A program made the translations under genes and the position numbers. Below are positions 43,937 through 53,689 of a stretch of 64,000 bases of DNA, in pieces. Position 1 is the stretch's first letter. Each line of letters opens with the position of its first letter. This DNA comes from Algoriphagus formosus (GTDB taxonomy: Bacteria; Bacteroidota; Bacteroidia; Cytophagales; Cyclobacteriaceae): NCBI RefSeq assembly GCF_002807035.1, contig NZ_NIUC01000001.1:1240001-1304000 (forward strand), written 5' to 3'. The notes under the pieces were generated by a model. It searched no databases. It saw only the letters and a list, made by a program, of their open reading frames with translations, and had not been told where the DNA came from.

Positions 43937-45199
43937 TCAAGAATTCTTTTTCCCAAATTCCCTCGGATACTTCACCGAATAAGCCATCACAAAACTGGGA
44001 ATCGTCGCAATTACCACCCAAATAAAGAATCCTGGGTAATTCAGCCACTCCTGCATGTAGCCCGAAATCATCCCCGGAATCATCATTCCCAAAGCCATAA
44101 ATCCAGTAGCCAAAGCGTAATGTGCAGTTTTGAAAAGACCCTCAGCCAAATAAATCAAAAAGACCATGTAAGCCGCAAAGCCAAAACCGTAACCCAACTG
44201 CTCAATCAAAACAACAATTGCGGGAAAATAAAAGCTTTCGGGTTGCTGCCATGAGAGTAAAACGTAACCCAAGTTCGGGGCGTTGATTGCAATCGCCATA
44301 GGTATCATCCATCTACCCAAACCATGACGGGAAATCACTATTCCCCCAACGATCCCTCCGAGAAGCAAAGCAATGACTCCCAAGGTTCCATATAGTAAAC
44401 CTACTTCCGATACAGTGAGCCCCAAGCCACCCTCCGATCTTTCATCCAAAAAGAATGGAGAAGCCATCTTGACTAATTGAGATTCGCCCAATCGATAGAA
44501 AAGCACGAAAGCCAAAGAAAGGCCAATATTCTTCTTCGTAAAAAAGGTGCTAAACACCTCTCCAAAACTTGGTCGGTCTACCTTTTCTACTCGTTCCTCG
44601 ATCACATTGGGAGTGGATAGAAAATTAATCACCGTAAGCAACAACATAAGACCTCCGACCCCAATCATCGTCCAAGACCATGCTTGAGTCGGATCTCCAA
44701 ATTTCTCCTCCAAATATCCTGCGGCTATCACAATCAAGCCCTGCCCGGTAATCATTCCTACCCGATAAAATGTGCTACGCATCCCTACGAAAAAACTCTG
44801 CTGATCGGGTTTCAAGGCTATAAGATACAACCCATCCGAAGCAATATCATTGGTAGCTGAAGCAAAAGCTCCCATCCAAAAGAAAGCCAGAGTAATCACA
44901 AAAAACTGATCGAGTCCTGTAGTCAGTCCTACCCCAAGAAATGTCAGGGAAAGTATAAACTGCATACTGAGGAACCATTGCTTTTTATTTCCAAAAAGCT
45001 CCAAAATCGGACTCCAGATAGGTTTGATCACCCACGGCAAATACAGAAATGAGGTATAAAGCCCGATATCAGCATTGGATACCCCCAAACTCTTATACAT
45101 GATCACCGAAACTGTAATAATGATGACATAGGGCACCGATTCGGTCAAATACAGGGAGGGTACCCAAATCCATGGGCTCTTGCTAGAATTTTGGGTCAT
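43937..45199 (-). CDS. AmpG-like MFS muropeptide or MurNAc permease
   Basis: 420 aa with about 12 hydrophobic helices. The MFS core motif GMRSTFYRVGMITGQG, TNDIASDGLYL and the absence of a substrate-specific sugar signature place it among AmpG-like (anhydromuropeptide or MurNAc) permeases; in Tannerella an AmpG homologue imports MurNAc. It overlaps the GNAT gene by 4 bases and is flanked by an amidase, a GHL10 lipoprotein and NagZ-like GH3, all consistent with murein recycling or scavenging. Confidence 0.82.
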   Translation of the reverse strand: MTQNSSKSPWIWVPSLYLTESVPYVIIITVSVIMYKSLGVSNADIGLYTSFLYLPWVIKPIWSPILELFGNKKQWFLSMQFILSLTFLGVGLTTGLDQFFVITLAFFWMGAFASATNDIASDGLYLIALKPDQQSFFVGMRSTFYRVGMITGQGLIVIAAGYLEEKFGDPTQAWSWTMIGVGGLMLLLTVINFLSTPNVIEERVEKVDRPSFGEVFSTFFTKKNIGLSLAFVLFYRLGESQLVKMASPFFLDERSEGGLGLTVSEVGLLYGTLGVIALLLGGIVGGIVISRHGLGRWMIPMAIAINAPNLGYVLLSWQQPESFYFPAIVVLIEQLGYGFGFAAYMVFLIYLAEGLFKTAHYALATGFMALGMMIPGMISGYMQEWLNYPGFFIWVVIATIPSFVMAYSVKYPREFGKKNS

Positions 45200-45675
45200 G
45201 ATTTTCTGAGTAAATGCTGGTAAATACTGATTTCTGAGCCATCGATGATTGTTGCTCCTACAGCCTTTTCATAAAACTCTGCGGGCCCCACTCCCCCAAT
45301 AATGGCATAGACATAGCCTAATTCACGGAGTGACTCAAGTGACTTGATCAGCAGTACCTTGCCTATGCCTTTTCCCCGCTCGGACTCCAGGGTACCTGTT
45401 GGGCCAAAAAAATTCTTTGCTGTTGACTCATAGCAAGCAAAACCCAAAATCTCATTTCCTCGCTGGGCTATCCAGCAACTTACCGGTTGTCTACTGAATG
45501 CAACTTCCACTTCCGACTTCCAGTAGGCGCCAAACTGCTCCATCACCCAATCGCAAACCAATGCCTTTTCTGGAGCTATGGCCCTCCGAAAAATGATTCC
45601 CTCTTTGTTGGAAAGCCTTTTCTCTATGTCCAGTGAAGAAGGCAAATCAATCAAACGAACGAGCATATCCTTCAT
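45196..45675 (-). CDS. GNAT family N-acetyltransferase
   Basis: 159 aa. GNAT fold with acetyl-CoA loop TLESERGKGIGKVLL and ILGFACYES. Acetylates an amine on an unknown acceptor. It is sandwiched with 4-base overlaps between the MFS permease and the GHL10 gene, so its substrate may be a muropeptide or amino sugar, but this is context only. Confidence 0.85.
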   Translation of the reverse strand: MKDMLVRLIDLPSSLDIEKRLSNKEGIIFRRAIAPEKALVCDWVMEQFGAYWKSEVEVAFSRQPVSCWIAQRGNEILGFACYESTAKNFFGPTGTLESERGKGIGKVLLIKSLESLRELGYVYAIIGGVGPAEFYEKAVGATIIDGSEISIYQHLLRKS

Positions 45676-47303
45676 GGCTTTGTTTTTTTGGGGGTTTGAA
45701 ATACCTGAGTTTGAACGATTCTACCAAAATGATCAATCCATCGGATCGCGAGATAATTGGTATTTAAACTGCTCACTTCCAATGCCCTTGCACGCTGTCT
45801 GCCTACCCAAACTGTGTGAATCTCGGCTTCAGCGAGCATACTTAGCTCATCGGCTCCTTGCACCATGGCATAGCGAATGGCAGGGTCTAGAGGCTTTTCG
45901 AGTGATACCTTCGTCCAGTCTCTGTTTGCTTCTACTTGTAAAACCTGAGGCGTTTCAATCAAGACTGGCTCAGTGGGTTCGAAAGCCGGTGGTAAGGTCG
46001 GGCTGTCATATAATTCTTGCTTGAGCAAGTTGGCGACATCCTGATTTTTTGTGAAAAGGGATTTTGCAGAGAAAAAGGCATTTCCCTGAATCTCCATGAG
46101 CGTTCGGGTGTATTGAACTTGATTGTTGATTTCTTTGGGATTATCCCATGCAATGTCTGCATTATCGCGAATCTTGTAGGGTCCATTACCGATATAGACA
46201 TTGGTTTGATAGCTATTGGCAGCCCACCAGTCATTGAGTTTGCGATAGCTAGCCAACTCATAGTCCATACTCCAGTACAGCTGGGGAATGAGGTAATCAA
46301 TCCAACCGTTTTGCATCCAAGTCAAGGGGTCTGCATACAAGTCATCGTAGTTAGTTTGTCCGGCTCGGGTCGGAGAGCCTCTAGGATCTCTGTCCTGATT
46401 TCGCCACACTCCAAAGGGAGAAATCCCAAATTGCACCCAAGGCTTGCTTGTTTTGACAGTTTGATGAATAGCTTGAATCAGGGAGTTTACATTATCCCTT
46501 CTCCAATCTTCAATGGTCTGGCCTGGCTTTTTATACTTTTCAAAAGTCTTTTGATCAGGGAATCTCTGATTTTGAACCTTGTAAGGATAGAAATAGTCGT
46601 CAAAGTGAATGGCGTCAATATCGTATCCATCCACCAACTCTTTGATGACTGCCAAAAGTTTCTCTTTCACCTCAGGCAAGCCAGGGTTATAATAGTATTT
46701 GGTTCCGTACTTGAGCATCCAATCGGGATGTTGGAAAAAATCATGTTCCTGACTCAAGGTTTCTGTTTTATCATCAAAAGTCGCGCGGTAAGGATTCAGC
46801 CATGCATGAAATTCTAAGCCCCTATCATGTGCCGCTTTGATCATCCAAGTCAAAGGATTCTCTGAAGTTTGAGGCGCTATGCCTTCCTTTCCAGTCAAAT
46901 ATCTGGACCAAGGGGCATGCCGGCTAGGATAGAAAGCATCTCCTGCAGCTCGTACCTGCACAATCACGGCATTGAAATTTAAATTCTTGTAGTGATCTAA
47001 AAGCGCGAGGAAATCCTCTTTCTGCTTAGACCAACCGTCCGTCCCCGACTCTGGCCAATCAATATTGACCACCGTGGCAATCCAAACTCCTCTAAATTCA
47101 CGTGGAATTTCCGGCATTTCAAAAGAAAGCGGCTGGAGCAAAACGGGGGAATCAGGCAGAGGTCTAGTCGGCACTTCTTCATCCTTTACTTCAGGGGTAT
47201 CTGTTTTGATATCTCGTCTGTCTTGCGAAAACTCCTGTTGAGATTTACAAGCGAAAATCGATACTAGTAACAGCGCAAAAACAAATCTTGAATAGACCTT
47301 CAT
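45672..47303 (-). CDS. GHL10 (DUF187) glycoside hydrolase-like lipoprotein
   Basis: 543 aa with a lipoprotein signal (FALLLVSIFACKSQ). The GHL10/YngK domain begins at FRGVWIATVVNIDWPESG and includes VIVQVRAAGDAFYPSRHAPWSRY, FHAWLNPYRATFDD, AIHFDDYFYPY and GISPFGVWRNQDRDPRG. The C-terminal part (about 420-540) is a fibronectin-like domain. Proposed members cleave peptidoglycan or other glycans. It overlaps the GNAT gene by 4 bases and lies 6 bases from the amidase gene. Confidence 0.9.
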   Translation of the reverse strand: MKVYSRFVFALLLVSIFACKSQQEFSQDRRDIKTDTPEVKDEEVPTRPLPDSPVLLQPLSFEMPEIPREFRGVWIATVVNIDWPESGTDGWSKQKEDFLALLDHYKNLNFNAVIVQVRAAGDAFYPSRHAPWSRYLTGKEGIAPQTSENPLTWMIKAAHDRGLEFHAWLNPYRATFDDKTETLSQEHDFFQHPDWMLKYGTKYYYNPGLPEVKEKLLAVIKELVDGYDIDAIHFDDYFYPYKVQNQRFPDQKTFEKYKKPGQTIEDWRRDNVNSLIQAIHQTVKTSKPWVQFGISPFGVWRNQDRDPRGSPTRAGQTNYDDLYADPLTWMQNGWIDYLIPQLYWSMDYELASYRKLNDWWAANSYQTNVYIGNGPYKIRDNADIAWDNPKEINNQVQYTRTLMEIQGNAFFSAKSLFTKNQDVANLLKQELYDSPTLPPAFEPTEPVLIETPQVLQVEANRDWTKVSLEKPLDPAIRYAMVQGADELSMLAEAEIHTVWVGRQRARALEVSSLNTNYLAIRWIDHFGRIVQTQVFQTPKKTKP

Positions 47304-47309
47304 TAATAA

Positions 47310-47993
47310 TTACAGTTGAGGAAGTGGTTTTAATCCAAGGTCTGAAAGGTTTTTGCGAAGCTTCTCCATAAACTCATCTCCCGGATCAGTTTTCACAGTG
47401 CGGTAATCTGGATCGGCCTCCTTCCACAGTGGAGTGTCCTGGAAAAGTTGGTATTCATGATGCCCGATTACGTAGTCAATGGCCGGGTACTTTTTCCGGA
47501 GATAGCGAATCAGCTCCTCGTTTGCACGAAGCTGGGCAGAAGTCAAAGGAGCGTCAGGTCCTCCCACATTTTCTATCCCCACAGCACAATAATTCAACCC
47601 AATAGTGTGTCTGGCAAAAGTTGTATCTGGTAAAAGCCGAAAAATCGTCCCATCCCGATCTATCAGAAACTGACTTGATACATTCAAATTGCTGGCACTT
47701 GTCAGATCTTCCCTTCCTCCCAAAGTCGGGGAATCAAAAACATCGAATGTCACCTCTACATTGTCAATTGCCGTCCAATGGACTACGACCATTTGAGGAT
47801 CTATCGTGGCCTTATCCTTCACCAAACCATGCCGGTCCTTCAGGTATTGAATGGAAAGCTGCTCGCGCTCAGCATTCCAAGTTATCGGCTTATCAATGAT
47901 TCGAAAAGTAGCCTGCTGTTGGGATTTACAGGAGAGAAAAAGTAATGGAATCAGTAGGCTAAAGATCAAAGGGTGAGTTTGGCGCTTCTTCAT
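47310..47993 (-). CDS. N-acetylmuramoyl-L-alanine amidase (Ami_2), lipoprotein
   Basis: 227 aa from ATG 47993; the TTG at 48005 adds four residues. Lipoprotein signal (LLIPLLFLSCKSQ). Amidase_2 zinc motifs: VVHWTAID (His), FARHTIGLN, YCAVGIENVG (Glu), VIGHHEY (His), KTDPGDEF (Asp). It cleaves the MurNAc-L-Ala bond of peptidoglycan or muropeptides, and is first in the leftward operon amidase, GHL10, GNAT, MFS, probably GH3. Confidence 0.92.
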   Translation of the reverse strand: MKKRQTHPLIFSLLIPLLFLSCKSQQQATFRIIDKPITWNAEREQLSIQYLKDRHGLVKDKATIDPQMVVVHWTAIDNVEVTFDVFDSPTLGGREDLTSASNLNVSSQFLIDRDGTIFRLLPDTTFARHTIGLNYCAVGIENVGGPDAPLTSAQLRANEELIRYLRKKYPAIDYVIGHHEYQLFQDTPLWKEADPDYRTVKTDPGDEFMEKLRKNLSDLGLKPLPQL

Positions 47994-48041
47994 ATTTTGG
48001 GTCAAATTTTGAATAGTACTCGATAGCTAAACTACCTAGAA

Positions 48042-48111
48042 ATTTGCAGGATTGAGAAGAAAATCCCGCAATTTTTTGCAAAGCACATCTAAAACGTCGG
48101 ATTTTTTGCAA
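48042..48111. promoter_or_regulatory. Three TTTGCA boxes upstream of deoR-like gene
   Basis: ATTTTTTGCAA occurs twice (48071-48081 and 48101-48111, exactly 30 bp apart), with a third shorter TTTGCA at 48043-48048, 32 bp from the first. They lie between the murein operon start (47993, leftward) and the DeoR gene (48155, rightward). DeoR-family repressors often use repeated operators at helical-turn multiples; control of the murein genes by this regulator is inference. Confidence 0.45.
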
Positions 48112-48154
48112 GTTTTTGCTGTTTTGATTAGCTTCCAAAAACAATCAACCCAAA

Positions 48155-48904
48155 ATGCTTAAAGAAGAACGGCAAAAGTTCATTCTCGACCAAGTACATC
48201 TTCATCACAGAGTTTTGCTCAATGACCTGGCAGAAGCACTCGAAGTCTCTATCGATACGGTTCGTCGCGATGTCAAGGAACTCGACAAGGAAAAAAAGCT
48301 AAAAAAGGTCCATGGTGGAGCCACTTCATTTGGCTTTATGAACTTTTCCAAAGAAGATGGAAATACTTATCTCCTTTCTAAAAAGATTAAAATCGCCGAA
48401 AAGACCGTTTCATTACTTTCCGAAGGTCAAGTCATCCTGATGAGTGGGGGTACGACCAATTTGGAGGTGGCAAAGATGATCCCCAGGAAATTTCCTTTGA
48501 CAGTCTTTACTCCCAGTTTGCATATCGCTGTACAGCTTTTGGAGTTACCGGAAGTAGAAGTTTTCTTTTTGGGCGGAAAGCTACAGCACGAATCAAAATT
48601 TGCCATCGGCGGCACAGTAGTCAATGCGCTCAATCGACTCAAAGTAGACCTTTGCATCCTAGGCACGGGCTATTTAGATGCTGAGGCAGGACTCACAGAA
48701 TTTGACTGGGAAGTCATTCAAGTGAAGCAGGCGATGATTCAAGCTGCCAAAAGGACGATTATCCTATCCGTATCGGATAAGTTGCATAGTGTCCAAAAAT
48801 ACCGGACCTGCAGCCTGACGGAAGTCGACACCTTGGTGACCGAATTGGATCCGATGGATTCTAAGCTCGACGCGTTCCGACCTTTTCATTTGAAGATCGT
48901 TTAG
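48155..48904 (+). CDS. DeoR/GlpR family transcriptional repressor
   Basis: 249 aa. N-terminal winged helix (ERQKFILDQVHLHHRVLLNDLAEALEVSIDTVRRDVKEL, HGGAT) and a DeoR effector domain with EVEVFFLGGKLQ and DLCILGTGYLDAEAGLTEFDWE that binds phosphorylated sugars. Divergent from the murein-recycling operon, so a sugar phosphate from that pathway (for example GlcNAc or MurNAc phosphate) is a plausible effector. It ends 3 bases from the leftward Gfo/Idh gene. Confidence 0.93.
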   Translation: MLKEERQKFILDQVHLHHRVLLNDLAEALEVSIDTVRRDVKELDKEKKLKKVHGGATSFGFMNFSKEDGNTYLLSKKIKIAEKTVSLLSEGQVILMSGGTTNLEVAKMIPRKFPLTVFTPSLHIAVQLLELPEVEVFFLGGKLQHESKFAIGGTVVNALNRLKVDLCILGTGYLDAEAGLTEFDWEVIQVKQAMIQAAKRTIILSVSDKLHSVQKYRTCSLTEVDTLVTELDPMDSKLDAFRPFHLKIV

Positions 48905-48907
48905 AGG

Positions 48908-50287
48908 CTAGACACCTCTCCCACTTTCTTTTAGCTCAATGTCAGTCAAGTCAGCTATTTTGACTGGCTTCTTGGACTCGATACTATTTCGAGCTGCGAT
49001 ACCTACCAAAATTGACATGGCTCCATCTCGACTCCCGGCTGATTGACGCCAAGGATCAGCCATTTTAGGATCTTTGAAAAGCTTATCCTTTAGACGGGTA
49101 TCGCCTCCACCATGACCTCCACCACCGTGGGGTATGACTATCTCCTTTCGCTCCCCAAAGTTGGTTGTCAGGTAAAGCACATCTTCTGCTTTTTCCTCCC
49201 AAGGCTGTCTTTCTTTGATCCAGGCTTCGAGCCGACCTTTCGTCCCATTAAATGCAATGCGATAGCCTTCATAAGGCGAATAGGTAGTCAGGGAGTAACT
49301 AACCTGAACCTTATTTTTATACTTGATTTGCACGGCCATTTTATCGTAGATATCCACGTCCTCACGGAATACACAGCCATCTCGATCATAACCGTCGTAT
49401 TGCGCATTATCCACGTAAAGCTTTTTCAAATGCCCATTTCTTGTGATATCCCAGAAAAAGTCACAATTATCTTTGTGCGGGCAGGTACGACAATTTTTTC
49501 CTCGGAATGGTCCATTTTTTCCATAAAACTCCAACTCTCCGAAAGCAAAAACTTCCTCGGGATCTGAATCTATCCACCAATTCAACAAATCGAAATGGTG
49601 TGTGGATTTATGCACCAATAGCGTCCCCCCAAATTCTTTTCTGCGATGCCATCTTCTGAAATAATCGGCTCCATGGTACACATCTAAGTACCAATGAAAG
49701 TCAACTGATGTCAATTCTCCAATATCTCCTGCTCGCAGGATCTCATACATTCGCTGCCGATGTGGAGAATAGCGATAGTTAAAGGTCACTATCAGTTTCT
49801 TGCCTGATTTGCGCTCTGCATCCAAAATCGCCTGGCACTTAAACTCATCAGTGGTCATGGGTTTTTCGGAAATGACATGAATCCCATTTTCCAATCCTTT
49901 GATAATGTACTCATGATGGGTGCTGTCCATGGTGGTGACAATCAACACATCCGGCTTGGTCTCTTTAATCATCTGATCACCATCTATAAATACCGGGCAA
50001 TCTACCCCGATAAATTCCCTCCCATACCGCAAGCGCCCTTCATTGATATCACACAAGCCTACAAATTCCACTAGGTCACCATAGGCCCGGACCACATCTC
50101 TTCCAAACATCGTAGTTCCCCGAATCCCTGTTCCTACCAGCGCCAATCGCATCTTTTGATTCTTTTTTTCCTTTTCAAAAAGTGAAAGCGCTTCAGCTAC
50201 AGGATGAACAAACATGCTTCCGGCAAGTAGTCCTCCTGTTAAAGCAATAAAGTCTCTTCTGGATTGGGCGTTTTTTGGGTCCATCAT
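48908..50287 (-). CDS. Tat-exported Gfo/Idh/MocA family oxidoreductase
   Basis: 459 aa (a second ATG is at 50284). Tat signal SRRDFIALTGGLLAG. Rossmann domain starts at MRLALVGTGIRGTTMFGRD (about 41-59), EKPMTTDEFK is the conserved Lys-Pro loop, and LVHKSTHHFDLLNWW carries the catalytic His region. A Cys-rich insert CRTCPHKDNC (three Cys) is near the middle. Bacteroidota paralogues include GH109 and other sugar oxidoreductases, but the exact substrate is unknown. Confidence 0.88.
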   Translation of the reverse strand: MMDPKNAQSRRDFIALTGGLLAGSMFVHPVAEALSLFEKEKKNQKMRLALVGTGIRGTTMFGRDVVRAYGDLVEFVGLCDINEGRLRYGREFIGVDCPVFIDGDQMIKETKPDVLIVTTMDSTHHEYIIKGLENGIHVISEKPMTTDEFKCQAILDAERKSGKKLIVTFNYRYSPHRQRMYEILRAGDIGELTSVDFHWYLDVYHGADYFRRWHRRKEFGGTLLVHKSTHHFDLLNWWIDSDPEEVFAFGELEFYGKNGPFRGKNCRTCPHKDNCDFFWDITRNGHLKKLYVDNAQYDGYDRDGCVFREDVDIYDKMAVQIKYKNKVQVSYSLTTYSPYEGYRIAFNGTKGRLEAWIKERQPWEEKAEDVLYLTTNFGERKEIVIPHGGGGHGGGDTRLKDKLFKDPKMADPWRQSAGSRDGAMSILVGIAARNSIESKKPVKIADLTDIELKESGRGV

Positions 50288-50308
50288 ATTTTGGGTTTGA
50301 ATTCAAAA

Positions 50309-50325
50309 GATTAATTTAATTAATC
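50309..50325. promoter_or_regulatory. 17-bp AT-rich palindrome
   Basis: GATTAATTTAATTAATC is palindromic except for its central base. It lies between the divergent Gfo/Idh (start 50287) and UbiA (start 50421) genes and could be an operator; AT-rich palindromes also arise by chance. Confidence 0.3.
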
Positions 50326-50420
50326 TCGGATTGTTTACAGAATCTTTAATCGGAATCGATTTCATTAAGCAAAAAAATATTTCCTTAAACCTCGGATGCC
50401 CTAATTTAGTATGTTTGAAT

Positions 50421-51296
50421 ATGAATCAAAACGCCACTATTGAGCGAAACATCTCTATCAGCAGTTTGCTACGGATCAGCAGACCTATCAATTTACTGCT
50501 GGTGGCATTCACACAGCTGATGACGGCCTATTTTCTGGTCGAGACTAGCCAGACAGGACTTCCTGTATTGGAGGACTTCAAGCTGTATATTTTGATTCTG
50601 TCCACCTTGATCATCACTGCTGCAGGCTACATGATTAATGATTATTACGATGTCAAAATTGACTATGTCAATCGTCCCAATGAGGTCATCGTCGGAAAAG
50701 GCATCAAGAGACGAGTAGTCATATTTCTGCATACCATTTTTAATTTTACTGGTATTGGGCTTGGTGTTTTGGTTGCGCCGAGAATTGGTCTAGTCAACTT
50801 TATAGCAGCCTTTCTTCTTTGGCTATACAGTAACCAACTCAAAAGAAAGCCTTTCATCGGCAATCTCACCGTGGCTTTCCTCACAGGACTCTCTGTTTAT
50901 TTAGTAGCCTTTTATTATCAAAAAAATGAGCTCTTGGTCTTTACTTATGCCATTTTCGCCTTTTTTCTCAACCTCATCCGCGAAATTATCAAAGACATCG
51001 AAGACCGGGATGGGGACAGAAAGCATGGCTGCCAAACGCTTCCTATCGTACTGGGGTTCCGAAAGACCAAGCAAGTCATTTTCATTATTGCCATCTGCTT
51101 TGTATCTGCGATAAGCATTGTAACTATAGAACTCAACAAGCCAGAACTATTCTACTATTTCGGGATTTTAGGCTTCTTTTTCATCTGGTTTATGCGGAAA
51201 GTTTACGTTTCGGATCGCAAAGCACACTTTACTGAGTTGAGCACTTTTGCAAAAATCCTAATGCTTGTCGGCACCCTAAGTATGGGGTTTTTGTAA
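50421..51296 (+). CDS. UbiA-type prenyltransferase (geranylgeranylglycerol-phosphate transferase-like)
   Basis: 291 aa from ATG 50421; the upstream in-frame ATG at 50331 adds 30 residues of unlikely sequence. Eight or nine helices; the Asp-rich motifs NDYYDVKIDYVNRP (about 78-91) and KDIEDRDGDRKHG (about 187-199) bind prenyl diphosphate with magnesium. Bacteroidota members are usually annotated as geranylgeranylglycerol-phosphate geranylgeranyltransferase, but acceptor specificity is not established. Divergent from the Gfo/Idh gene and followed by proB. Confidence 0.85.
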   Translation: MNQNATIERNISISSLLRISRPINLLLVAFTQLMTAYFLVETSQTGLPVLEDFKLYILILSTLIITAAGYMINDYYDVKIDYVNRPNEVIVGKGIKRRVVIFLHTIFNFTGIGLGVLVAPRIGLVNFIAAFLLWLYSNQLKRKPFIGNLTVAFLTGLSVYLVAFYYQKNELLVFTYAIFAFFLNLIREIIKDIEDRDGDRKHGCQTLPIVLGFRKTKQVIFIIAICFVSAISIVTIELNKPELFYYFGILGFFFIWFMRKVYVSDRKAHFTELSTFAKILMLVGTLSMGFL

Positions 51297-51372
51297 AGTG
51301 GAAAAACGAGTAATCGGCTAAATTTTAGCAATTCCACAACATTCGGGATATTTTTATAAAAATTCTTCATCA

Positions 51373-52455
51373 ATGAAGCATCCCAGCACCCTAGTCATTA
51401 AAATAGGCTCAAATGTACTGACTCAAGCAGATGGCCTGCCCGATCTTGGCAGAATGGACCATTTGGTCGGTCAGATCATGCAGCTATTAAAAGCCGGGAA
51501 CAAACTTGTGCTGGTAAGCTCTGGTGCGGTGGCTTTTGGTAGACAGGCGGTAACTATTCCAGAAAAACTTAACCCAATCAGCAAGCGCCAAATTTGGGCA
51601 GCTACCGGTCAGGTTCATCTGATCGAGGCTTATCAGCGGCTTTTCCAAAAACAGGGACAATCAGTAGCTCAAATCTTGGTGACCAAGGAGGATTTTCGGG
51701 ATCGAAAGCATTTTCTGAACATGAAGAACTGCATGGAGGGGCTGATGCAGCAAAACATTCTACCGATCGTCAATGAAAACGATACTGTTACGATCACGGA
51801 GTTGATGTTTACAGACAATGATGAACTCGCCAGTTTGACCGCAGCCATGGTCAATGCTGACAGTCTGATTTTACTTTCTAATGTGGATGGGATTTTCACC
51901 GGAAACCCTGCAGACCCAGATTCAAAACTCATCGAATGGGTTTCTTCTGATACCAAGGATCTTTCTGAATACATCTCCGCTGCCAAATCCTCCTTTGGAA
52001 GAGGAGGCATGCTGACCAAGTTTTCTACCGCAAAAAAATCTGCCGACTTGGGAATCAATGTCATCATTGCGAATGGCAAACGAGATGGGGTATTGGAGGA
52101 ATATCTGACAGGAAAACTTGCCTGCACCCATTTTGAACCGAAAAAGAAAAAACAGGCCCCGAAAAAATGGCTAGCCCATGGTGCTCAATACTACAAAGGA
52201 AAAGTTTTTATCAACGAGGGTGCCAAAGTTTCATTGACTTCAGCTGTCATTCGCAGCCTCCTACCCGTCGGAGTCACCCGGATAGAGGGTGAATTCTCCA
52301 AAGGTGACATTTTGCTGATTCGGGATGAAAAAGGAATAAAGATAGGCTTAGGAAGGGCTGAGTATTCATCCAAATCAGCGGCTGAAAAGCTTGGTCAAAA
52401 GAATCAAAAAGCCCTTATCCACTACGATTATTTATACTTATTTGACCATGACTGA
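51373..52455 (+). CDS. proB: Glutamate 5-kinase
   Basis: 360 aa: amino-acid kinase domain ([58 protein letters not shown]) plus a C-terminal PUA domain (from about 275, [14 protein letters not shown]). It phosphorylates glutamate as the first step of proline synthesis and is normally feedback-inhibited by proline. It overlaps proA by 8 bases. Confidence 0.95.
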   Translation: MKHPSTLVIKIGSNVLTQADGLPDLGRMDHLVGQIMQLLKAGNKLVLVSSGAVAFGRQAVTIPEKLNPISKRQIWAATGQVHLIEAYQRLFQKQGQSVAQILVTKEDFRDRKHFLNMKNCMEGLMQQNILPIVNENDTVTITELMFTDNDELASLTAAMVNADSLILLSNVDGIFTGNPADPDSKLIEWVSSDTKDLSEYISAAKSSFGRGGMLTKFSTAKKSADLGINVIIANGKRDGVLEEYLTGKLACTHFEPKKKKQAPKKWLAHGAQYYKGKVFINEGAKVSLTSAVIRSLLPVGVTRIEGEFSKGDILLIRDEKGIKIGLGRAEYSSKSAAEKLGQKNQKALIHYDYLYLFDHD

Positions 52456-53689
52456 TTACACTGATATTTTCCAATCTGTCAAAAAAAAGTCCCGAAAACT
52501 CATTGCTATTTCGGAAGAGCAGATACAAAAAGTGCTTACCGATTTAGCAGAAGTGGCGGTCATGAAGGCCGATTTTATTTTGGCAGAAAACAAGAAAGAT
52601 CTAGAGCGGATGGATCAGGACAACCCCATGTATGATCGCTTGCTGCTAACACCTGCTAGACTTGAGGGAATCGCGGAGGAGATCAGACAGGTCAGCCTAC
52701 TCCCTTCACCATTGCATTTGAAATTGGAAGAAAAGCTACTTCCCAACGGATTGTACTTGGAAAAAGTTACGGTGCCTTTGGGTGTTTTAGGGATCATCTA
52801 TGAGGCTAGACCAAACGTTACATTTGATGTATTTTCCATTGCTTTGAAATCCGGAAATGGCTTGATTTTGAAAGGAGGTTCGGATGCGGATTATTCCAAT
52901 CGGGCAATCATCTCTGTCATTCATGAAGTTTTAGAGAAGAATGGAATTCCTACTGAAGCCTTCCAACTGCTACCCGCAGATCGGAAAGCTACGAAAGCCC
53001 TTTTGGAGGCGGTGGATTATGTGGATGTCATCATTCCTAGAGGCTCTCAAGGCCTGATCAATTTTGTGCGAGAGCATGCCAAAGTCCCGGTCATTGAGAC
53101 AGGTGCAGGGATCGTCCATACCTATGTGGATGAAACGGCTGATTTGGATAAAGCCAAGGCGATCATCCATAATGCTAAAACCCGAAGACCCAGCGTTTGT
53201 AATTCGTTGGATTGTCTGATTATTCATCAAAGTCAATTGAAAAATCTGAATGAGTTGATTCAGCCTTTATTGGAAGGCGGGGTGAAAATCTATGCTGATG
53301 AACAAGCTTTTAGCAACTTGGAAGAACATGAACTGATTCAAAAAGCAATGCCAGAGCATTTTGGAACCGAGTTTTTGAGTTTGCAACTTGCTATCAAAAC
53401 AGTGGACAGCCTGGAAGAGGCGATTGCTCATATTTCGACATTTTCTTCCAAGCATTCTGAGGCGATTGTTTCAGAAAGCCAGGAAAACATACGGCGATTC
53501 CTTTTGGAAGTGGATGCCGCTGCTGTCTATGCCAATGCTTCCACGGCATTTACCGATGGGGCGCAGTTTGGATTAGGGGCTGAGATCGGTATTTCTACCC
53601 AAAAGCTACATGCCAGAGGACCGATGGCTTTGAGAGAATTAACTAGCTATAAGTGGGTGATAAGGGGAAATGGGCAGGTGAGGAATTAA
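52448..53689 (+). CDS. proA: Glutamate-5-semialdehyde dehydrogenase
   Basis: 413 aa from ATG 52448, inside the end of proB; the longer frame from 52391 is unsupported. Aldehyde-dehydrogenase fold with [38 protein letters not shown], the catalytic Cys in [12 protein letters not shown] and [20 protein letters not shown]. It reduces gamma-glutamyl phosphate to the semialdehyde that cyclises to pyrroline-5-carboxylate. The reductase proC is not in the window. Its stop overlaps the stop of the convergent hisIE. Confidence 0.95.
   Translation: MTDYTDIFQSVKKKSRKLIAISEEQIQKVLTDLAEVAVMKADFILAENKKDLERMDQDNPMYDRLLLTPARLEGIAEEIRQVSLLPSPLHLKLEEKLLPNGLYLEKVTVPLGVLGIIYEARPNVTFDVFSIALKSGNGLILKGGSDADYSNRAIISVIHEVLEKNGIPTEAFQLLPADRKATKALLEAVDYVDVIIPRGSQGLINFVREHAKVPVIETGAGIVHTYVDETADLDKAKAIIHNAKTRRPSVCNSLDCLIIHQSQLKNLNELIQPLLEGGVKIYADEQAFSNLEEHELIQKAMPEHFGTEFLSLQLAIKTVDSLEEAIAHISTFSSKHSEAIVSESQENIRRFLLEVDAAAVYANASTAFTDGAQFGLGAEIGISTQKLHARGPMALRELTSYKWVIRGNGQVRN

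Noticed and set aside
46017..46817. 266-codon open frame on the plus strand
   Set aside because: Antisense to the GHL10 lipoprotein gene, low-complexity hydrophobic composition, no recognisable domain.
48071..48111. CRISPR-like repeats (ATTTTTTGCAA)
   Set aside because: Only two 11-bp units with a 19-base spacer, no cas genes and no further units; operator-like instead.
50410..50417. TATGTTTG matching the -7 consensus before the UbiA gene
   Set aside because: It would put the transcription start on or inside the ATG at 50421 and lacks a -33 box, so it is probably chance.
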